A stretch of DNA of 64,000 nt from Seminavis robusta (taxonomy: Eukaryota; Bacillariophyta; Bacillariophyceae; Naviculales; Naviculaceae): the NCBI GenBank assembly GCA_903772945.1, contig CAICTM010000084.1, positions 1-64,000 of the forward strand, read 5' to 3'. The notes under the pieces are model-generated. The model ran no database searches and was not told the DNA's origin. It saw only the letters and a program-made list of their open reading frames with translations. Positions 22,895-35,088 of this stretch are shown piece by piece (the stretch's first letter is position 1; the number at the start of each line of letters is the position of its first letter). A program made the translations under genes and the position numbers.

Positions 22895-23412
22895 TTTCTT
22901 TTTCCTCCTACACTGAATTGGGCTGTCTGAGCAAGACAACATTCGGTTGACAATACACTTGATTAGCGATCTCGTCACTGGAGTAACAACGACAATTAGT
23001 GTTGTGGAACATCGGGCACTGAACAGGGTCTCGACAAAAGCATTGTTCCCTTCTTGTTTCTGCATGGGCACGCTGCTATTTGTGTTGTCGTCACGGGGTT
23101 GACAAAAGCTTACAAAGGCATTTCAGCCAGCAAGCAAAAGCAACGGGCCCTTTCGTGATGAAACTAAGCAATGCTTGAGGTCGTCGATGTGTTGGGGTCT
23201 TAAAAGCTTACAATGACGTTTCAGCAAGCAAAAGCCGCGGGCCCTTTCTTTCGTGATGAACCTAATCAGACTGTGAGGTCGTCGATGCATTGGAGTGAAG
23301 CATCGGCGGACTGGCGCTCAAAAATTGATCACACTGCAGCTGAGACGACTCTCAATTGGGTCCTCATTAAAAACAAACGTGGCTACGAGGAGTTTTTAAA
23401 ATTCCAACTAGT
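22895..23412. repeat. Spacer with a diverged ~98-bp tandem repeat
   Basis: Two units start at 23104 and 23202, each beginning AAAAGCTTACAA and containing CAGCAAGCAAAAG, CGGGCCCTTTC, TTCGTGATGAA and GAGGTCGTCGATG at matching offsets. They differ by small indels. No gene is supported on either strand. Confidence 0.7.
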
Positions 23413-24553
23413 CTAGTCATCCTTTTTCTTTGACTTTTCGTATCGTTTATTCAACAGGGATCGCAACACGGCAGGGCACAGTGTTCGAAGATAGATTGCT
23501 ACTGTGGCGGAGAATCCCGAAGCGACTGTAAAATCCGCACTGCCCTTTGTGACAGCGTCCAGTATTGTCACAGCGACTTCATCTGGATCTGCCCCCGCAG
23601 CCGTTGTTGGGTCTACTTTTCCGTACGCCTTTCCATCCCCCGTCACGGCTGACAGGCTGAGATTGGTTCGAATGTATCCCGGAGACGCGACATGCACCGT
23701 TACACCAGTCGATGCCAGTTCTGCTCTCATGGATTCACAGTAGCCTTTGGGTTGGCACAGTAATGTTAGCTATTTGCATACCGATACACAACTTCTTTTT
23801 TGATGTTTCTTGTTTCTTACCTTGAACGGCATGTTTGGAAGCACAATACGACGTTCTACTGGGAATGGCCAACAACCCTTGTACACTGCTGATCCAAATA
23901 ATGGCACCTTGGCCTTTTTGAATCATTCCTGGAACGACAGCCTTGGCCAATGCCGCTCCCGATAAAAAATTGATTTGCATGACTGTTTCGTCCACTTCGA
24001 TCGATGTATCAACGAAATCGGAGCGACTGGAAACACCTCCATTGTTGACAAGTACATCAATGTTGGCGGTCCGTGCTGATTCTGCCAATTTGGCGACAGA
24101 TTCCTTATCGGATAGGTCCGCGAGCACTATTTGGACGTCCAATGATTCGGATGCCAATGTTTCGCATTGTGCCTTGACCTTTTCCAATTCGGCCTGTTTC
24201 CGGGCGGACAAGAGGAGTGTTTGGACACCACAGGATGCCAGTTGCAGTGCCAAGGATCGGCCCAGTCCACTGGAAGCACCCGTGAGGAGAACATTCTTTC
24301 CCTCAAAACGAGCCTTGGTGCCGTTGGAACATGTGGTGGTTGCCATGGTGGCTATTGCGTCGTCAGTACTGACTGCTGAAGATATGGTGGTTCTTTCGAT
24401 TCTTCTGGAGGAGTATCGGTAATAGGGATTTTGTTGTTGTGCAAAGTTGGCTTGATTAATTATTGGTAGAAAACCAAAGGCAGTCTGGATCCAAGAACTT
24501 GCCAGAAGCAGCAGCGTCAGAAAGTTGGCACTGAAGGATCCTCGTTGGGGCAT
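23413..24553 (-). CDS. Short-chain dehydrogenase/reductase, probably plastid or ER-targeted
   Basis: Exon 1 is 24553-23821 and exon 2 is 23744-23413, with a 76-bp GT-AG intron in phase 1, giving 354 residues. Classical SDR motifs: 'LLTGASSGLGRS' near 92 (cofactor binding), 'VLVNNGG' near 170, a catalytic Ser in 'WISSVQG', and 'YCASK' with Tyr 236 and Lys 240. Splicing joins 'SKHAVQ' to 'GYCESMRAEL', restoring the normal SDR continuation 'VHVASPGYIRTNLS'. The N-terminus ('FLTLLLLASSWIQTAFGFLP') is a signal peptide with an AFGF junction reminiscent of plastid import. The layout resembles DHRS7-type enzymes; the substrate cannot be told. The C-terminus ends in a lysine-rich KKKDD tail. Confidence 0.88.
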
Positions 24554-25129
24554 GCTACTGTATCAAGAAAGCTACTGCCTCTATAGTCACGAGGTACAGT
24601 ATTGTGGATTTGCGCTGTCGCAGAATGTACCGGTATGCATAAAGGGTTCGACGGCGTTTTGTGCCATGGTCGCGATCGATCTTTTCGCCACCAACGTCAC
24701 AAAGATCCAAAAGCTTGCAAGAGAACCCTACTAGTAAAGTTAGGGTTTTAGAAGAAGTCGGAAGGCTGAAGCATTAACAGCCAAAGCGTTTTGGGTCTTT
24801 ACGACTTCATGACCAGCGAGCAAGAAAGGAAGCGGCCATACAGTGTAGAAGGGGACGCTCTAACTCTTCGGAGTGTTGAGGTCATTTATCTTTGGCATTG
24901 CAAAAGATCCACCTTGCCGGTTGGTAGCAACCTTGCAAACTCCCAACAGCCAACAGTGAGTAGAGAGGAAGAAGTGATCCTCTTGTGCTGATAAGATAGA
25001 TAGCAATAGCAGTCGTTGGGCAGCTTCGGTCAAGGAGACGAGAGTTGTCTTGACAGTAGCCGTTCGCTGAGGATACCTTACCTGATCTGACCGTCTGCTG
25101 CTAGCTTATTTTAGAAGAAGCATTCTACC
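24554..25129. other. Divergent spacer upstream of the Cys-rich membrane protein
   Basis: Short frames only. A TACCGGTATGCA site lies near 24628. No further structure seen. Confidence 0.4.
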
Positions 25130-26554
25130 ATGGTGGACGAATCCGAAAAGTCGGACAAGTTTGACGATGAGCCCAGCAACACTGCAGCGTACGATGGTGG
25201 CCCCCCACAACGCCAGCACAAGTACTCCACAGCAGACATGAAGCCTGAGAATCCTTGGAAGAAGATTTGCTGTACCATTTTGACTTGTCTCGTTTGTATC
25301 GCCATCATGATTCTCATCTCCCTTCTCATGCAAAAGCTCTTTGATCCCGACGAAGGTATGTTAGTAGTGGGCATTCTCTCCTATGACGATGTCTTTTTTC
25401 AGTTGATTCGATTCCATTAATCCTCACAACAAATCCCATATAAATGACCCGTAACGAAAGACGAGGACTGGACAGATGATGCGGTGAATGCTACCGATGA
25501 TGATATCGTGGGAACTCCAGGCGCCTTGTCGGGTGCAGCAGCTGCCCTCCCTAAAAATATGGCATTCATTGAAGATGTCTGTTCCGAAGCACGTCTTGGA
25601 GAAGACGATGTTGCAGCCTGTGAATCTGCCTGTGCTCCTGCCAAAGATTGCTGCAACCCCTACTCTGATGGTGGCAATAGTACTTGCTTCGAAGCCGAAC
25701 AAACTGGATGTTTTGCCTATTCCAAGTGCCACTCCTTGAATGGATTCTTTGATGCCGCTCATAATGATTTGGATCGGGTCTGTAGCAAAGCCAGCCTGGA
25801 AATCAACCCAGAAGAATGCAAACTAGCATGCTCCTCTCTGTCTTGTTGCTACTTGCAACAGGAATCGTGTGTGGCCAAACACTTTGAGTCATGCTTGGAC
25901 TATGCGCCTTGTCAAAACCTCAAGGAAAACTCTATCGATGTGGCACCTATGGATTTGGATGAAAGATGTGAAAAGTCATCACCCACCTGCAAAAGAGACT
26001 GCAAGGATGCTCTCTGTTGCTCCGATCCTAATTCAAAGTGTTTCCGAGACAACTTTGTGGCCTGCCTCTCATACTCTGCTTGCACGGGCCATTCCGATAC
26101 CAAAATCATTGTGGCGCCCATTTATTCTCGAGTGACTCCAGCTCCTGCCACTTTGGAAGATGTCTGCTCGCCCAAGGGAATTGCTGAGTATGGTTCTGAT
26201 AGGTGCCAGACAGCTTGTAATCCGGGGGCTTGCTGCTGGTTGGATGGTGCGGCTGGCTGTTTTGGTGACGATCCTTTGGGATGCATGGAATTTGAACGTT
26301 GTACAATCTTGAAGGATCCCAATTATGCTGCGGATGTTCCAGTAAGCCCAACCAGGTCAACCACACCTTCTCCAGTGGCTTCTGAATCATCACCCGAACC
26401 ATCACCAGAGGGCACCACTTCGGCTCCAGCACCAGAACCATCAGCAGGCGGCACTCCAGCAACTCCGGCACCTACAGCGGGAAGTACAAAGGAAGCAACT
26501 CCACAACCAACTGCTGGTGGCTCCGAGAGTGCAGGGAGGAAGATCCGAGGGTAG
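25130..26554 (+). CDS. Type II membrane protein with four Cys-rich modules and a Pro/Ser/Thr stalk
   Basis: Exon 1 is 25130-25355 and exon 2 is 25461-26554 (GTATGT donor, AAAG acceptor, phase 1), giving 439 residues. A short cytosolic tail of about 45 residues precedes one membrane helix ('CCTILTCLVCIAIMILISLL', about 47-66). The ectodomain holds four modules of about 65-75 residues sharing the order VC/RC, C..C, CC, CF or CV, C, and Y-x-x-C: about 100-165, 175-235, 240-290 and 310-375. A 70-residue Pro/Ser/Thr/Gly-rich tail follows and ends in a short basic stretch. Paired cysteines suggest disulfide-bonded extracellular modules exposed at the surface or in the wall. I do not recognise a named domain. 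Confidence 0.85.
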
Positions 26555-27160
26555 TTCACTTCTCAACAATTAGCTGAACCATACCGTACGGTACCGGTAG
26601 CATCATAAGTTAGATGATCTGAGGAGCAATAAGAATAGTTATGCATGCATGTCTTCGCCATGTGTTCAGTAAGTAGGTAAAGTGCAAAACATGCATTCAG
26701 GTGGAGAATTCGTCTCAAGTGCCAAGCAGCAGCCGCAGCCATCATGTGGAATATCGACTAGATGCCAGAAAAATTCACCTGGACCAACCAGAACAATCAG
26801 CGTCGCTACATGGTTTCCTTGTGTTTAAAATGCCCAATAAAATAGGAAAATATAGCTACCTTTCCCCTTCTCGTGCTTCTCTCTCGCTAGCATGGAGGAA
26901 CTCCACATCGAGCCTTTAGCCTTCAACCAACAATCACAACTTCTCTTATGGACATAAGATTTCAAACACTCAACCCTCATCACATCAATACGTCCCAATG
27001 GACTTACTTGTCCTTGCCTTTGACGGAATAGCCAGCAGCTCTGCACATAGCACCCAAACGGGTGGAAGTGATTCCCAAACACTCTTGAACTCAGCTCAGT
27101 CTCTGAAACTGAACACAAAGCTCGCAATCAATGATTGCGGTCCCAACCAATGAACGAACT
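26555..27160. other. Spacer between converging genes
   Basis: ACCGGTACC palindrome near 26590, ATGCATGCAT near 26640. No gene-like frame. Confidence 0.4.
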
Positions 27161-29376
27161 CTACTCGAGGTGGTTCGGTGCAGCTGCAGCCTTTTCCGCC
27201 ATGATGGCTTCATAATGAGCTGGTAAGGGCCCGCGGGCAGGGACGCCTGGTTTCTGCCCAGCGGTGCTCTTGAGGGGAAGCCCCAAGTCCTTGATGCGCT
27301 TGCGACGCATGCGGTCTCCCTCAGCTTTGTGCTTGCGTTTGCGCATCTGATCATCCAGCCAAGCAGCTTCCTCTGGAGTACGCTCATGCACAGGCTTCTT
27401 TGAAACAGCCTCAATTCTGTCCTTTGTCTTCTTCGACCGAACCTTGGATTGAGTATTCTTGTGCACGCGGCGTTCCTCGTCTTTCTTGAGAATTTCATGT
27501 TCCTCTTGTGTGCGTTCCCACTCTGGCTTCGTCTCAATGAAGGCGATTCGTTCCCGCAATACTGCAGTACGTTGACGGCTTTGCGAGTTCTTTATCTCTC
27601 GGCGAGGCACATCATCCGCGGTGCGTTTTGGAGGCGGTGGCGGCGGGAGAGCATAGCTGTGTGAATGCTCAAAAGGATACGGTGGCGGAATTTGGTGATC
27701 GTAGCCCCTGCTTCCATTCGGAGGTGGGCCATAATCGTAGTAGCCGTATGGCGGGGGAGGATGATAAGGTGGAAACGAGCGGGGGCTATGAGGTAGATAG
27801 CATATCGAAGGCAAAGGTGGCGACAAAGCGGCTTCGTCGTTCCCTCGAGAGGGACTTTGTGGAGGACTACGATGGTCAGGTGGAACTGGAGACGTCGTCC
27901 CCGTTGTCGAGTTTTCCACAGAAACTGCGGGACAAGACAGATGGTCAATGACAACGCTGCAGCCATTCAAGCGAGACGAAATGCACAACCATAGCACGTA
28001 CCCTTGAGATGAGGCATGGGGCTCCCCTCTTTGCTACTAGTGCTCTTGGAGACCCTTCCCTTGGCAGCGACTTCGCCGTTACCGGTAGTTGCTTCGATCT
28101 TCGGCGAATCAGCCGCATGTGGCCCTTTCGTACTTCCTTCGTTGTCTCCCGCAGTCTGGGTTTCCTTTACGGGGAGAGTACTAGCGACCTTGGCACCTGC
28201 AGCCTCCTTGTCGTCGTCTAAGGAGTTTGTTGTCGTTGTGCCATTGGGACGAGCGGAAGGTCCAGGATACAAGGAGTTGCCGTGCATAGGATACGGCGGA
28301 GGACCGTAGTGGTACTGATGATGGTGGGGTGGATACCGGTAGGGATAGTACGGAATCGGAATGTAAGCGCCTGTCTTCTTCTTGCTTTTGGACTGTTTGC
28401 CGCTGTCCTCCTCCTCGTTTCCACTCTGGACGCTCTTGGAAGATAAATCTTGCTGTTCCCGATGACTTCCGCCATATTCATAATACGGTGGTGGGTAATA
28501 TTCATGGGGCGGTGCAAAGTACGGCGCCTGATGATGATAGTAGTCCGTGCCTCGTCCTGGAGGTGAATGAGATCGTCTTCCTTCACCAGGGAGAGGAGGG
28601 CCTCCCAGCGTGGATTCACCAAATGACACATTGGGCGTGTACATCGGGTTGAAAGAAGGCAGAGTGCTCGTAGACGATAGTGGCAGAGAAGGAAGTCCAA
28701 CGATTTCTTTTTCATAGGTTGGTTGGTACCGGTAGTGGTTGTTTCGCGGTGGGGCTCCTGGATGCTGAGGATGACAATCCGATTTGAACAATTCCATTTT
28801 GGGCAGGCCCACTCGAGTCCATTTTACTTCGTTGGTCGAGTCTCCGGGAGCAGTGATGGTGGTGCTTTGTGTTTCAAGCGGAATCAAACCACCTTGTTTC
28901 TTGATGTTCTCTTCAAACGCCTCAAGTTCCCGGGCCACTGGAGACTTCTCTTTCTTCGGCAGCGCTGGTGCTGGAGTCTCTTCCTGCTTGACCGACTCAG
29001 CATTCAGGTTAGTCGTCGTTGTCGCTTCTCCCTTGATTGGCTTTGGTTCGTTCGTTGGCTCTGCTTCGACGGATACATGTACCGCCATGCCAGTCTCTTC
29101 CTGCTTGACTGTCTGAGCTTTCACTTGAGTCGTCGTTGTCGCTTCTCCTTTGATTGGCTTTGGTTCATTCTTTTGCGCTGCTTCGACGGCTACATGTACC
29201 ACCATGCCTCGCAGATTGTTGTGAGTTTCGTCATTGCCGAATGATTTGCTGTGAGTCGTTTTCGAATTCTTGCTGACTTGGTTCTCCGCAGCGACGAGTT
29301 GACCACGACTTTGACCGCCTGAAGGAGACGAACAATCATGGAAATTCGGAGGAGATGTGCCACACGTTTCCACCAT
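27161..29376 (-). CDS. Large low-complexity protein with a duplicated basic C-terminal module
   Basis: Exon 1 is 29376-28002 and exon 2 is 27924-27161, with a 77-bp intron (GTACGT donor, CGCAG acceptor, phase 1), giving 712 residues. Near 58-135 two direct repeats of about 38 residues share 'NEPKPIKGEATTTT' and 'VKQEET'. The middle is rich in Pro, Tyr and His ('PPPYYEYGG', 'YHYGPPPYP'), typical of phase-separating or wall-associated proteins. The C-terminal 170 residues contain two copies of a basic helical module: 'NSQSRQRTAVLRERIAFIETKP.ERTQEE' and 'NTQSKVRSKKTKDRIEAVSKKP.ERTPEE', each followed by an Arg/Lys-rich segment. That suggests nucleic-acid binding, bZIP-like but without a leucine zipper. 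There is no signal peptide, so it is probably nuclear. Family not recognised. Confidence 0.82.
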
Positions 29377-30248
29377 GGCTGCTTCTCATTCGGAAGCAAA
29401 AATGGCGGGTTGCTGGTGAGAAAAAGAAGTACATGTACCTGGTAATTGGCAAATCAAGGGAACGGATAGATCCCAGCGTTGTCGCCACAACAAGCACGGG
29501 GGAGTCGACCCAAGACCAGTGCGATACGGTATGTATCATCTCTTCACAGGAGAATCCCATTGAGCAACACAGATTTCAAACGGAAAAATCCACTTTCCAA
29601 CAAGGAAGCCAACCCACGAAACAAGCCCACGGCAAACACAACACACGAGCATCGAGACATCCCACCTTGTCCAACCCAACCACAGTCGACCCTGCTCGAA
29701 TGAGGACGTACGCCTTGCTTGTCGATGGTGCCAAGGGCGTGTGTTGTGACGCCTGTCGTCGTCTGCGTGGGTCGATGCGAGTGAAAATCACCCGGAAGAG
29801 CACGACTGACTGAGATTTGATTGGGCGTCAACGCTTCAAAACGCAAAGAGGGGACTTTTTCACCCACCACCCTCCACCTCCTGTGACCACACTCTCACAA
29901 GCCTTTCACATTTATTTGTTTTGTCTATTGTTCAATCGTTATGTAATGCAAAATAACAATAATAAGAGGACCATGTAAACAATGTGTAAAGAGACAAACA
30001 AGGACTAAACTGAAGCATTCATGGGATTCTAAAAGGCAACACCCTAGAATAGTTGGCCTGTTCTCTTCACTGAGAGTCTCACTTGACAGATGTGGAACAA
30101 ATTTATCCTCTCTCTTTGTGCACTCAAGATCTCAATTCAATGCACAATCATCGCTTGCACACAGCCAACCAACACACAAATCCACATCTGACAATGTTTT
30201 TTTTGGCCATCTTTCACACAATTAATGCAGCTGTTTCAATTCTTCCTC
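29377..30248. other. Intergenic; both flanking genes are on the minus strand
   Basis: Holds the promoter of the gene ending at 27161 and the 3' end of the next. AT-rich with TTATTTGTTTTG/AAATAACAATAATAA patches near 29910-29965. No gene supported, although small frames exist. Confidence 0.4.
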
Positions 30249-31990
30249 TCAACTCAACTTGGCACGCTTCGCTCTGGGCTGCCGGTCTGCAATAGTAGAA
30301 TCATCATCGGTAGTAGCCGAGGGAGATGAGACTTCATGAACGGACGCCTTTTCTCCCGTAATCTTGCGCACCAAATGCTGCAAATAAACTTCGCAAGATT
30401 GCAACACTGAATTGGCCTGCTTGGCCGGAAGCTGATCCAAGACCGATCCCAAGTCCACCGCCAAGGAAAGGAGTTCATGATAAGACCCTTCCCTCTGGGT
30501 TTGTGGTTGTTGCTGTGAGCCATCCAGCGCCACGAGTCCCTTTTCTTGTCGCAAGACTTGATCCAAAAAGAACGAGGCATCCTTGAGATTGGCGGTTCCG
30601 CCCCATTTGGCCGCGGCATCTCGCAATGCCACAATCAACGGCATGATGCGTCCAAATGCTGGACCACGAGGACGTGGTTTGTTGGAGACTGGCAACCGCG
30701 CCGCCAAGTCTGTGGGAGTCGTGGACATGTATTTGGCCAGGACATCGATGCAGTGAGCAATTTCTTTTCCCGCCGCTTCGGCCGCCTGATCATCTTCGCG
30801 ATGCATGGCATCCACCACGACCGACACGACATCTTGATGAGGATGGTGGTGATGATGCATATGTTGCAAGGGCGCCTGGTGAACATGTTGCTGAGACGCT
30901 TCGCTGACACTGCTGGGAGTCGAGTCCGAGTTTTCGTCCGTGTTTTCTTGTTCCGGAAAGGGAAAGTTGAGTTTCCTGAGTAGTACTTCCCGTCCAGGAT
31001 CCATCTTGTCTTGTCGGTACTTTTCGCGTTGTCGCTGGACCCATCGTGCGACGGAACTGGCGTCCGGTCCTGTTTTGGGCACTTGAAACTCTGTGGGAGA
31101 AGAACCATTACTGGTGCCAGCAGATGCCTGACAAGCCTTTAATAGTTCATACATGCGATTCCATTCCTGCTGTTTCTTTTGTGCCTGAAAACTGAACACA
31201 AAGCCGACATCGTCCAATAATTTTTTTCGATCCTTATCGAGCAAATTGCGATTGTTTTGGAGGCGTTGTTTGGACACCCACTTGCCCAAGCTTGGATCCT
31301 TCTCGTACGTTTTGGGAACATTAGTATGTCCAAACTCGGCTTTGAATAGACAGAGCGCATCGTACTGTTTCTTCCATTGATCCAAATTGGCTTTGGACTT
31401 GCGAGGAGGTTTTTCCCGTTCGCTCAATTTCCACACAAACTGGAGGGCATCCAGTTTTTGTTTGCGATGTTCCTGCAGTATGCCACTATTGTAATTCTCG
31501 CGTTGTCGCTTGACCCACTTGCCAAGCGTCCGGTCTTCTTTGTAATGCGTGGGGACTTTGGTAGTGCCAAACTGCTCGTGGTACGCTTTGAGTTTGGCGT
31601 ACATGTCATTCCAGCGTTTTTCCAAAGGATTCCACGTAAAGCCAATGGCATTCAGCGCTGTCACAAGTCAAAACAGAGCAGAACAAGTCAAAGGAGTGAG
31701 ACAGACGGCATGGCAAACGTATTCCACGTGTCTCCATTACAGCGTTGCGTCGACTCACCAGCTTTTCGTTCCGGGGACATGAGCGGCTGATCTTGATTTT
31801 CTCGCAAATGAGAAATCCACTTTCCCAACACAGGGTCTCTCTTGTACCCGTACGGCACGTCGCAATTGCCGTACATTTGCTTGTACACCAACAGCTCGGC
31901 GTAGTTCTCATCCCACGTACGATGCTTGTTGCTTGGTTTCGACGACAAGGGGGACGCAACCCTGGTAGGAGCTGCTGGGGAATCTGCCAT
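30249..31990 (-). CDS. Helicase-associated (HA) repeat protein, two exons
   Basis: Exon 1 is 31990-31759 and exon 2 is 31657-30249, with a 101-bp GT-AG intron in phase 1, giving 546 residues. The start is the ATG at 31990 ('MADSPAAPT'). Three clear HA repeats are present, each with a W-x-x-x-Y-x-x-L start and a 'LGKW' core: about 25-70 ('PVLGKWISHLREN'), 90-135 ('RTLGKWVKRQREN') and 160-205 ('PSLGKWVSKQRL'). A fourth, degenerate one sits near 240-285 ('SSVARWVQRQREKY'). A His-rich patch ('HMHHHHHPHQD') and a helical C-terminus follow. HA domains are very numerous in diatoms, usually without any helicase; they are thought to bind nucleic acid. The nuclear tail 'PRAKRAKLS' is a possible localisation signal. 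Confidence 0.88.
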
Positions 31991-32590
31991 GGTCACGAAT
32001 TGTTCTGCTCTGCTCTTCTGGTAAAGCGCAACTAGCTGGCGTACCGTAACTCGGAAGAGATTGACAGTTGACAGAATGCTTTTCGGTTTGTTTGTTTGTC
32101 TCGATTCAATTCAAATGAACTCAACCATCAACTGGGTGCGTACCCAACAAGCTGTCTGCCAAATGCCAAGGCCAAAAAGACATCGTTGTGTGATGGCATG
32201 CATCTGGCGTCGACGTCGATTGCAAGCTGCTGTTGCTGCTGCTGCGGTGTGCGTGGGTGTACCGATGCTGTGTAGAGATTGAGGGCAATTGCGTCCCTGT
32301 GACCAATCACAAGTCACCACGACGAATGAGGTGGTGTTCTTTGATTGGCCAGCTTGAAATGTCGTCATTCGAGCCAGTGAAGCTGCGAAAGCATTGTTTA
32401 AAGCAAGTTCAACCACCAAACGTTCGCCAATCACAGCAACAGCCAAATCACAAGCGGCAACAATCTGTCAAGTTCATGGCAACAGCCATCTGCCAATTCA
32501 ATGCCCCCACTGTAGTTAGCAGCACTGCTTCTTCTTTTACGTCTCCAACAATAGCTAGCTAGTTATATACAGTAGTATCCACAATACAAC
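31991..32590. promoter_or_regulatory. Divergent promoter between HA-repeat gene and WDR82 homolog
   Basis: 600 bp shared by two divergent genes. Contains TAGCTAGCTAG near 32552. No TATA box that I would call. Frames on both strands are spurious. Confidence 0.4.
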
Positions 32591-33888
32591 ATGGACTTTA
32601 CTTCGACTCCAGATCGCCCAGCGGTTGCCGCCGTGGTTTCGGGTAGTGCACCCATCGTTAGCATGAGCTATCAAGAGGATGGCTCTAGACTATTTGTCGC
32701 CAGTGAATCGGACAACACACTGCGTGTCATTGACTGCTTGACTGGAAAACCCAGTGAGGCAGTGGCAGTGCCATTGCGATGTGACAGAGAGAGACTTCAT
32801 TTTGTTACTACCACGTAAGTTTGTTGCAATATTAGTCTTATCATGTCGGATTTAGATAGATGGTCAATTTTTGGCTATTTTCTTGTTTTTAAAATTTCTG
32901 AGCTCTCATCCTTCCTTACTTTCATTTTTCCCATTGTATTCGTCTCGCTTCCATCCAAATTCCAGCCACCACCCCAATTGTGTCTTGTTTGCGGGCAAGG
33001 GATCTCCGACACAACCACTGGGACAACGCAATGCCATCAACTATTGGTCCATTCATGATAACAAAATATTGCGGAAATTTCGAGGACACACCGATACGGT
33101 GTCAAGTATTAGTGTCAGTCCAGCCGATGACAAATTCTTGACGTCCTCCAAAGATCGTACCATACGGCTATGGAATGTCGAAGAAGCGGGCAGTATGGCA
33201 CAATTGCAATTGCCAGCGTCCGCCACGGGAACTCCTCGAGCTGTCTTTGATTCGACCGGACTCGTCTTTGCCGTTTCGGCTGGTATCGCGGGAGGAAAGG
33301 GGCAGGTACGTCGAGTCGACAAACATTCGTCTTCTATTACAATACTGCAAAGGCATCCCTTGCTCACCTTATCGATATATATGATCACCTCGTCTTCAAT
33401 GCAATTCACAATATTAGTATGTCCATCTCTACGATGCCCGCCAATATGGAGCGGGTGGATTTGCCGAACTAACGGTCAGTCCAGAAGGAATGCAACAAGC
33501 CATTACGAGCCATATTGGTGCAGCTGGAGTCGAGTATAGCCCGACGGCAGCTTGGACCTCGCTGCAATTCAACGCCTCGGGAAACCAACTATTGGCCGGA
33601 ACCAGTGAAGGATTGGCCATTGTGTTGGATGGATTTGAGGCTACCGTGCAACGAGTCGTTGCTCCCACGTTCAAGTCGTCTGCAGGTGCTGTGTGTTGTT
33701 TTACATCGGATGACAAGACAGTCTTGATGGGGAATCCGGATGGAAGTATTTCCTGTTTCCATGTGGATACGGGGGCCATCGTCAAAACTCTTACCGGACA
33801 CTCTGGACCCATTTCTGCCGTTGCTACCAATCCCAAATATGCACAATTCGCTTCCGCTTGTTCGAGTACGGCGTTGTGGTCGTGGTGA
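32591..33888 (+). CDS. WDR82: WDR82/Swd2-like WD40 protein (COMPASS and termination factor)
   Basis: Exons 32591-32814, 32966-33305 and 33418-33888, all GT-AG and in phase, giving 344 residues. It matches WDR82/Swd2 along its whole length: 'SMSYQEDGSRLFVASESDNTLRV' (blade 1), 'HHPNCVLFAGKG' then 'YWSIHDNKILRKFRGHTDTV' (blade 2), 'DDKFLTSSKDRTIRLWNV' (blade 3), 'VHLYDARQYGAGGFAEL' (blade 4), and the characteristic end 'GHSGPISAVATNPKYAQFASACSS'. In yeast and animals this propeller is part of Set1/COMPASS (H3K4 methylation) and of the 3'-end/termination machinery. It probably acts in the nucleus as a structural hub. No unusual changes seen. Confidence 0.92.
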
Positions 33889-35088
33889 TCGATGGATGCC
33901 CGACATCTGGATCAAAATGATAATATTGACCGTTACAACAATTGCTGGGATGTGGAGTAGACAGACTGCATGGAGCCCTCTTTCTGCGTTCCTGCTGGAT
34001 GCAATTCGATCTCTCGATCTCAACCAGTGGATCAACCCAGTGGCTGCTTGCCTGCCAAACGTTCCGGGGTGGATCTGAACTGTTGGATCCTTCGTGCAAA
34101 CTGCAAGATTATGCTTTCCAGTAGCTAGTTTTCAAAGACTGCATACATGTAAACAAAATTATTTAATAAAATAGTGCAAATGGACCCTTTTCTGTGTGTT
34201 TTTCAAGCTGCAGTTCCGAGCGTCTCGCGCCTTGTTACTGAAGTGTCGACTCGTTACTGAAGTCCCGAGGGCCACCACGCACACAATTACCAACGGTGTT
34301 TTCCCCAGAGATGTCGTTTCTTGCAGCAACATCTGCTGGCCGCAAAGGGCTCACGTACATAAGCTTGAAGACGACGATACCCCGCACCTCAACTTCAAAC
34401 TCCCTGTATCATGCTTGCTTCTCGAAAAATTACTCGAGAATCTTCAATCCTCACTGAAACCTCCGTGTACTGCAATCAGTTGATTTGCGAACGTACAACT
34501 TCGAGGTTGAAGATTGGCTATGGATTTCCCTCCGTCTTCCCGAGGTTGTGTCCTTCGTTCCAAAAACGCACCCCTCTCGAGGGTGCTGCAGTCAAGCTTG
34601 GTTTATCCTCCGAGGTTCACAGATACGCTCGGCTTTGCCACGAATGATTGAATCATTCAATCGCACAGCAGGTCGAAGAATGGTTATTAGTCCAGTTACG
34701 ACGCTGGCTTCATTGCCGAGATGAAAGGAGTCTTGGTAGTGGTCGAAGGTGCATTGAAAGATTCTTGATTTTAACTTTCCTTGAAGGAGCATCAACTGAG
34801 TCATGCTAGTTTCAGTTGCTTAAATTTTTACTTGAATCAGAACAATCACAGCTTGCCGTTGTTTAAATAAGCATGTTGAACTTCGAATTATTGAAAGAAC
34901 AATGTCAACGTGTGTGCCATGTGCCACCATGTATGTGCAACGCTGCTGGAGCACTTCTTTCTTCACACGACTGCAAGACCCGAGTTTGAAAATCAGCTTT
35001 CAAAAGATCTCAAAGATCTCACAATTTATTTCAACTCCAACAACAATAGAACTACCACCACCCGAACAAACAGACAACAGTTTCAACA
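33889..35088. other. Intergenic, no supported gene
   Basis: A plus-strand frame at 34411-34647 is not convincing. A short direct repeat (TTACTGAAGT at 34233 and 34253) is present. The last 100 bases are A/C-rich and look like a leader of the DUF6824 gene. Confidence 0.4.
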
